Shown here: positions 59,570-64,000 of the stretch, piece by piece
How the letters are laid out: every line of letters begins with the position of its first letter
Numbering within the stretch: the stretch's first letter is position 1
Source of the DNA: Stachybotrys elegans
Lineage: Eukaryota > Ascomycota > Sordariomycetes > Hypocreales > Stachybotryaceae
Direction: 5' to 3'
Assembly: GCA_020746835.1 (NCBI GenBank)
Contig: JAGPNK010000025.1
Span: 62,001-126,000, forward strand
Length of the DNA: 64,000 nt
The notes under the pieces: generated by a model
Told to the model about the DNA's origin: nothing
The model's input: only the letters and a program-made list of their open reading frames with translations
The model's database searches: none
Made by a program: the position numbers and the translations under genes

Positions 59570-60096
59570 CCTGGTGTCTTGGATTGGACTGGCGTCGGTA
59601 CTGGTAGGAGGGGGATGATGGCTACCAATTCGATTGCGTTGGTTGGATTTGATTTCATAGAACAAAGCCCTAAAGGGAAACGTTGAATTCCAGGGAGTGG
59701 CAAAGTAAAGCTTCAGAAGGATGTAAGAGATGGAGTTGGATTGAAGTGTCGGATTTGGATTCGGATTGTTTGGCTCATCCTGAGAGTAGACTTAATTATA
59801 CAAAATGCGCTCAACCGGACCAAAGAATCGATGATGCGAGGCAGACACGTGTTGACCGGGCTGCGGAGAGCCTTCTGCAGGAGGCCTACCATCTCGCAAA
59901 CCCCTCATTCAACCATCCGGAAAAAATTGTGAATGTGACCATAAGCTTACAGCCGCTGCGAAGTATCTGGCGAATCGAATAGAAGAACTTCTGCGCGTGT
60001 TATCACCTTGCAGGACATATGAGACGTCAAGCAACGGACGCGCTTCGAGGAGAAGATCCATTGGATGCGCCTCATTGACGCCCCTGCCTCCGTTAT
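59570..60096. other. Intergenic, fusion gene promoter
   Basis: No gene. An open frame at 59,683-59,982 has no motif. Ends with CGTTAT (60,091-60,096), the left direct repeat of the next element. Confidence 0.5.
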
Positions 60097-60158
60097 GTGG
60101 GATTTCTGTTCGTGTGCCCCAATGGGATACAGACCAGCGACTTCAAGGAGGCCCCCTG
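60097..60158 (+). repeat. Short interspersed repeat, copy 5, truncated, 6-bp direct repeats
   Basis: A 62-nt copy starting GTGGGATTTCTGTTCGTG and ending GGAGGCCCCCTG. CGTTAT flanks it on both sides (60,091-60,096 and 60,159-60,164). The right copy touches the stop codon of the next gene. The fixed end is the same as in copies 1, 3, 4 and 6; the other end is much shorter. Confidence 0.7.
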
Positions 60159-60163
60159 CGTTA

Positions 60164-60619
60164 TCACGGAAGCAGAGGCCATAGTAATCTCAGCCGACGG
60201 CAGACGCGCGTAAACTTTGCCGGATCGAGGTTGTGACGGCGGGCGACTTCCTGTACTTTTGCATCCTTGCTTGGATTGACAACTTCGCGGACGGAAGGCA
60301 TAGTAGACGGGGCGCACAGAAAGGCGGCTATTCGATAGAACTGCCATCGCAGCGTAAATTTCGAGATGAGGTACGCGTAAATGCCCAGTTGTGAGGGCGT
60401 GAACGGCGGGAGCCTGCAAAAACGATGGCCGTCGGAATGCGCTCGGCTGATGGTGTAGAAAACATCCGCAGTCTCACTAAGCTTCTCCCAGCGCGTCGTG
60501 GCAAGTCGCCGCTCGCGTATCTCTTCTTGGAGTCGGGCCCTGTACCATGAGTGTGTCTGCCTGGGCAGCTGCAGGAGGCCATGCCATCGGAGCAGGAGAC
60601 GCTGAGGGGTCGAACGCAT
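60164..60619 (-). CDS. Small fungal protein of unknown function, 151 aa
   Basis: Reads MRSTPQRLLLRWHGLLQLPR, then SWYRARLQEEIRERR and ADVFYTISRAHSDGH, and ends RRLRLLWPLLP. The pattern of a basic N-terminus, an Arg-rich helix, a Tyr/Trp-rich middle (KFTLRWQFYRIAAFL) and a PSVREVVNPSKD motif resembles small uncharacterised proteins I know from many ascomycetes, but I cannot give a family name. The frame remains open upstream to an ATG at 60,754. I chose 60,619 because the conserved-looking part begins there. The stop codon lies directly beside a short-repeat insertion, so the coding region was spared but the 3' untranslated region was replaced. Confidence 0.6.
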   Translation of the reverse strand: MRSTPQRLLLRWHGLLQLPRQTHSWYRARLQEEIRERRLATTRWEKLSETADVFYTISRAHSDGHRFCRLPPFTPSQLGIYAYLISKFTLRWQFYRIAAFLCAPSTMPSVREVVNPSKDAKVQEVARRHNLDPAKFTRVCRRLRLLWPLLP

Positions 60620-61066
60620 CCTTGCCAGAACGGATCGGATCTTGCTGGTGGATGGTGAGTCAAGTTCATTGCCGCCTAGGAGCGTGCCGAGACATGTACC
60701 ATGCCCATGTCCAAAGGTGTGACAAAAATACGGGCCTGAGGCCAATCGGATCATAGAAACTATGGATGAGCCTGTGAGTGACGAGCACGGGCCTCCTTAT
60801 TCGACTACCATCTTGGAGAGGGCGGAACAGAGAGCCAGGACTTCTTCGCTCAATATCCGGACGGTGACAAGAGCTGCCGATCAGGTTTCGGCAAGGCTGC
60901 CCTGCAATGTCCGTCTTCCTCACACCTCTGTCTTCACACCGTGAAGCGGGACTGCAGCAGAGTAGAAATGAGATGGAAGCACCTGACTAACCCAAGTCGC
61001 GAAACGCTTTCCTATCAGAAATCACGACCTCATCGTGGCTGGGTAACAAATTAGTTTTGTTCTTAT

Positions 61067-61097
<31 letters not shown>

Positions 61098-61377
61098 GCA
61101 TGAACATGACAACACTTGATCTTACATACAATTGACGACAAATATTTCCAAGGGTAGCCACCCAGAAATATTTCTGTAGGGGATATGGTAGGCCTCCATT
61201 GCAGGATGCCCACTTTCAGGCTTTAGAGAGGCCTACCTCTATTCCTGCCCAACCTAGTCAGCTTGTATGTAAGTGAACATCTACGCTCCCCCTTCTCAAT
61301 CACTAGGTAGCCCTTCGGTCTCTCATTGTACGATTGTGGTAACAGGAAGCCTCCGTTTTGCCTTGATACTCATAGTG
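60620..61377. other. Intergenic, divergent promoter region
   Basis: Lies between the divergent 151-aa and BTB genes. Holds the poly(T)-poly(G) tract listed separately. No supported frame. Confidence 0.45.
61066..61098 (+). repeat. T11-G22 homopolymer tract
   Basis: Eleven T (61,066-61,076) are followed by an uninterrupted run of 22 G (61,077-61,098). It could form G-quadruplex structures. Its exact length may be unreliable in sequencing. Confidence 0.9.
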
Positions 61378-62374
61378 ATGAGCTCTGCTACGGTATTCGC
61401 AAATGATGTTGGTGCGCAAACAATCGACATTGCTGCAAAAGGGGACGTTGTTTTTGTGGTCGGCACCGACCGTAGAAGGCTAAAGGTTTACTCCATCTTC
61501 GTTATGACTGCTTCTCCGGTTTTCAATGCGATGCTCGGCCCCAACTTCATGGAGGGCCATCGGTTGATACGATCTGGCCAGACCGAGGTTGAACTTCCCG
61601 AAGATAACGCCGACGCCATGGAGATTGTCCTCAACGTCATTCACGGCCGCAATGACAGGGTTCAACGGACACTTAGCCCTGGAGAGGTTCTCAAGGTAGC
61701 TGTCATCAGTGATAAGTATGACTGCTCCACCTCTCTCGCATTTGCTATCCGCACCTGGCTCGACGACTACACCAGTACCACTGATCCTGGGGAGATGTGG
61801 ATTCTAGCTATGGCGGCTTTAGCCTTGTCTAAACAAGACGAATTTGCCAAAATGACATCAGCGCTTGTATTTCATCATGCTGGGTCCTATCTCGGTTTTA
61901 TCAAAGAAGACGATGGGAAACCGAGCCTGGAGGTTCAACTGAAGACTGCAGGTTTGAGAAAGCCTTTCTATTAATGCTTAGCGGAATGCTAACGGGGATC
62001 CAATAGTTCTACTGGAGGAAGCACGGAACAGTCTACGTATGAAGCTGGTTAAGGATGTGCTCCAGAGCGATTGGGACTGCTCTTCGACTAGTAAGAAGAA
62101 ACACAAAGCCAAATGGCCCTCTGCTTTCGCCAATCTGGCTGAAAACTTTGGTCAGACGGCCATCTCGAGCATTCTTGAGGCACTAGAGCAGGGGAAAGAG
62201 GAAACTCCGCTAGACATTTGGAGTGGAAGTGATCCCGTTGAGATGGACAGCATCTTCCGGTCAATCTCGCACAATTGTAGGGCGCAGCATGAGAAAAATG
62301 GTGGACTTTGCCTGTGGTGTGTCAGGACGGAAACGGCGCACGACGTTCATACTTATTTGGCAGACAATAGCTAG
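61378..62374 (+). CDS. BTB/POZ-domain protein
   Basis: Exon 1 (61,378-61,951) and exon 2 (62,007-62,374) are joined by a 55-nt intron (donor GTTTGA, acceptor CAATAG) to give 313 residues. The BTB fold is seen at about residues 15-130: DIAAKGDVVFVVG, then LKVYSIFVMTASPVFNAML, PNFMEG, VELPEDNADAMEIVLNVIHG and VAVISDKYDC. This is the usual order for fungal BTB proteins lacking Kelch or MATH domains. The C-terminal part carries a Cys/His-containing stretch (HNCRAQHEKNGGLCLWC). BTB domains dimerise and often act as adaptors for cullin-3 ubiquitin ligases; fungi carry many of unknown role. The donor GTTTGA is weak, so the splice should be seen as probable. An upstream frame without ATG is discounted. 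Confidence 0.75.
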
Positions 62375-63514
62375 GCTGGTCTATATCACACAATTGTGGC
62401 ATTACAATACATGGCTTCTCAATTCAACACTTAGATAATATTACGCTTCTGTGAATGAAAGTTACATGGTGATTCAGGAAGTTGAGATAGACCATGAAAA
62501 CGGAGCAAGAAGCCCTTCTATTACTGAACGCATGGTGGGTTAAATTTCCATATCCAAGCCCCCTAACGATTCCCAGTGTTATCGCTTCATCTTCAATCAT
62601 CGATCCTCCCGACCTTCGTGGTGTAGCCCTGTTACTTGAGCGAATCCAGCAATTTGGAATCATTTGCGGAATGAACCCCTTGCCATTGGCTTCTGCTTTG
62701 ATCGAATCGACCATGTGGTCATCCAACCTGGTATAACTTGAATAACAGCTTGTATTTCCCGGTCTCTCTATAAGAAAGGCCATAAAAACAATAAAAGGGC
62801 CTTCTTGGCCAAGGCCGTCTTGGCAAATGCAGCTTCTTGTCAGCAAATCTTTTCTCTCCGAAGGGCGTGATTGTTAGTTGAAGTGCAATGACTAGCCACA
62901 CTGGCTCGTATTAACTACGCAATGTCGCATCTCATGGTTATAATTAGTAGTCGATGGGGGAATATTCATGCGAAATGCGAGGGTACTACCAGTCTTCTGC
63001 CAGTATCTAACCTGACTGCAGGTAGCCTCGCCGTTGATGAAACTTAGGACTGGGACCCAAAAGAGGAAATGCATACAGCCTGCACTAACTGTGTGGGTGT
63101 AGTGGCCAATGCATGATGATGAGGTGCGTTGATCTATAACAGCGTCGGAGGCATATAGCACAACTAACATGCGATTGCTGGGCGAACTCGTATATCCCTC
63201 GTTTCCAAGTCCCGTACCCAAGTCCTGTATGCAATTCTTGCTGTCACATGTTGCCACTCGGCACCGCCTCCCACATTTTCATCTGACAGAGTCTTGAAGG
63301 ATAGAGACGCAACCATCAACACCAGGCCGTTATGCATATTACCGTCCAAACTGCGCCTTGCTTTGGTCGACCTAGGCTGGCTGACTGGTGATTACAGCCC
63401 GCGTGATTGGTATTCATCGAGACTTGTATGCTGACGAGACATTAATCAGGGAGGGGAGACCGTTCGGTCATTCTTGTAACCATTTGTCAGGCCGTGCCAT
63501 GACAAGATACTCAT
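62375..63514. other. Intergenic; two small unassigned frames
   Basis: Small frames lie at 62,494-62,736 (plus, 80 aa) and 62,892-63,257 (minus, 121 aa, ATG start, six cysteines). The latter ends CVVNTSQCG and could be a small cysteine-rich protein, but I see no signal peptide and no family. Not called as genes. Confidence 0.35.
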
Positions 63515-63647
63515 GTGGGATTTCCCGTTCGTGTGCCCCAATGGGATACAGACCAGTGACTTCGAGGAGGCCCCCTTTGATGATAAAGACAATATCAGAT
63601 CAATAGATAACAATTGGTTAGAAAATTCGATTGAGAAAAGCTTGTGG
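63515..63647 (+). repeat. Short interspersed repeat, copy 6, best preserved
   Basis: Starts GTGGGATTTCCCGTTCGTG and runs 133 nt to AAAAGCTTGTGG without RIP-like changes. Read in one frame it is open throughout (FPFVCPNGIQTSDFEEAPF), yet other copies carry stops and indels in the same frame. Flanking direct repeat is at best 5 bp (CTCAT). Confidence 0.75.
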
Positions 63648-64000
63648 GAGCGGCTCATGACAGGGAGACGGAATATCGGACCCTGTCGGTGGTCCAAAGT
63701 CCCGTTCGTATCATACCAGTGGCGAGGTGGCAGCGGAAGTACTAGAACTGTTTAAAGCGTATTGCTAGCGCACTTGACCAGTACGTGGATGCGGCTTGGT
63801 GAAAGAGGAAGCATCTTTGTCTGGCGGTATCGAGGACATTGACGACCTCAAGGTATGGCAGCCGTCGTGGGATGATGAGGACAACGACGTCAGGGATCCA
63901 ATACCATACTGACATGAGCGAAAACGCCGGTATCCTCGTCATTCACAAATGGCGCTGACTTCCTTACGATTCAGCCAATGTAAGTAAAGTGCGAGAGGTT
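63648..64000. other. No recognisable gene, window end
   Basis: No motif in any frame. A gene could continue beyond the window. Confidence 0.4.

Noticed and set aside
61273..61377. Upstream extension of the BTB protein
   Set aside because: The extension begins at GTG, lacks an ATG, and is not needed for the domain.
63515..63647. Open frame MWDFPFVCPNGIQTSDF... as a conserved small protein
   Set aside because: It recurs only inside the repeat, and other copies carry stops, indels or truncations in the same frame.
1..64000. CRISPR arrays, rRNA or tRNA genes, telomere repeats
   Set aside because: No regularly spaced repeats, rRNA cores, convincing tRNA cloverleaf or TTAGGG arrays were found by eye; a tRNA scan was not possible.

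Overview
This window is nuclear DNA of a filamentous ascomycete (Pezizomycotina). The evidence is short spliceosomal introns of about 48-75 nt with GT..AG ends, a Zn(II)2Cys6 regulator, HET and STAND (NACHT/NB-ARC-like) sequences, a fungal rhodopsin-family membrane protein, and one 15.6-kb AT-rich block with the signature of repeat-induced point mutation (RIP): CpA, TpG and CpG are nearly absent. I cannot name the species.

Layout. 0.4-3.8 kb is a graveyard: a broken ricin-type beta-trefoil lectin gene and an ankyrin relic carrying a short repeat insertion. 3.83-19.44 kb is the AT block, gene-free and built of eroded transposon copies in both orientations. 19.7-21.0 kb holds a multi-pass membrane protein gene at the block edge. 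22.7-27.8 kb has NLR-like relics, one intact gene of unknown function (25.3 kb) and the N-terminal stub of a GMC oxidoreductase. 29.4-34.0 kb has a rhodopsin-family membrane protein (five exons) and an MFS transporter of the anion:cation symporter type (four exons). 35.1-38.6 kb has two dead genes, one a class III aminotransferase broken by indels and a stop. 39.1-42.1 kb is a divergent pair, a Zn(II)2Cys6 factor and an Ayg1-like hydrolase, with a CGG-N7-CCG palindrome between them. 43.7-44.4 kb is a class V chitinase relic. 45.0-51.0 kb is a ZNFX1-like helicase of nearly 2,000 residues. 51.6-53.2 kb has more NLR relics and a duplicated segment. 54.8-56.9 kb is an intact HET gene, 57.6-59.6 kb a kinase-HAD-uracil phosphoribosyltransferase fusion, 60.2-60.6 kb a small gene likely conserved in fungi, and 61.4-62.4 kb a BTB/POZ gene.

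How it fits together. This looks like an accessory region: few housekeeping genes, many broken nonself-recognition genes (HET, NACHT/ankyrin, NB-ARC), and many repeats. The most unusual pattern is a family of at least six short repeats sharing one fixed end (GTGGGATTTCCC...) but with variable opposite ends. Three copies are flanked by direct repeats of 14, 11 and 6 bp. That fits insertion by a non-LTR retrotransposon-like (LINE/SINE) mechanism with variable 5' truncation if the family is read on the minus strand. Gene functions come from motifs read by eye; no database search was run.
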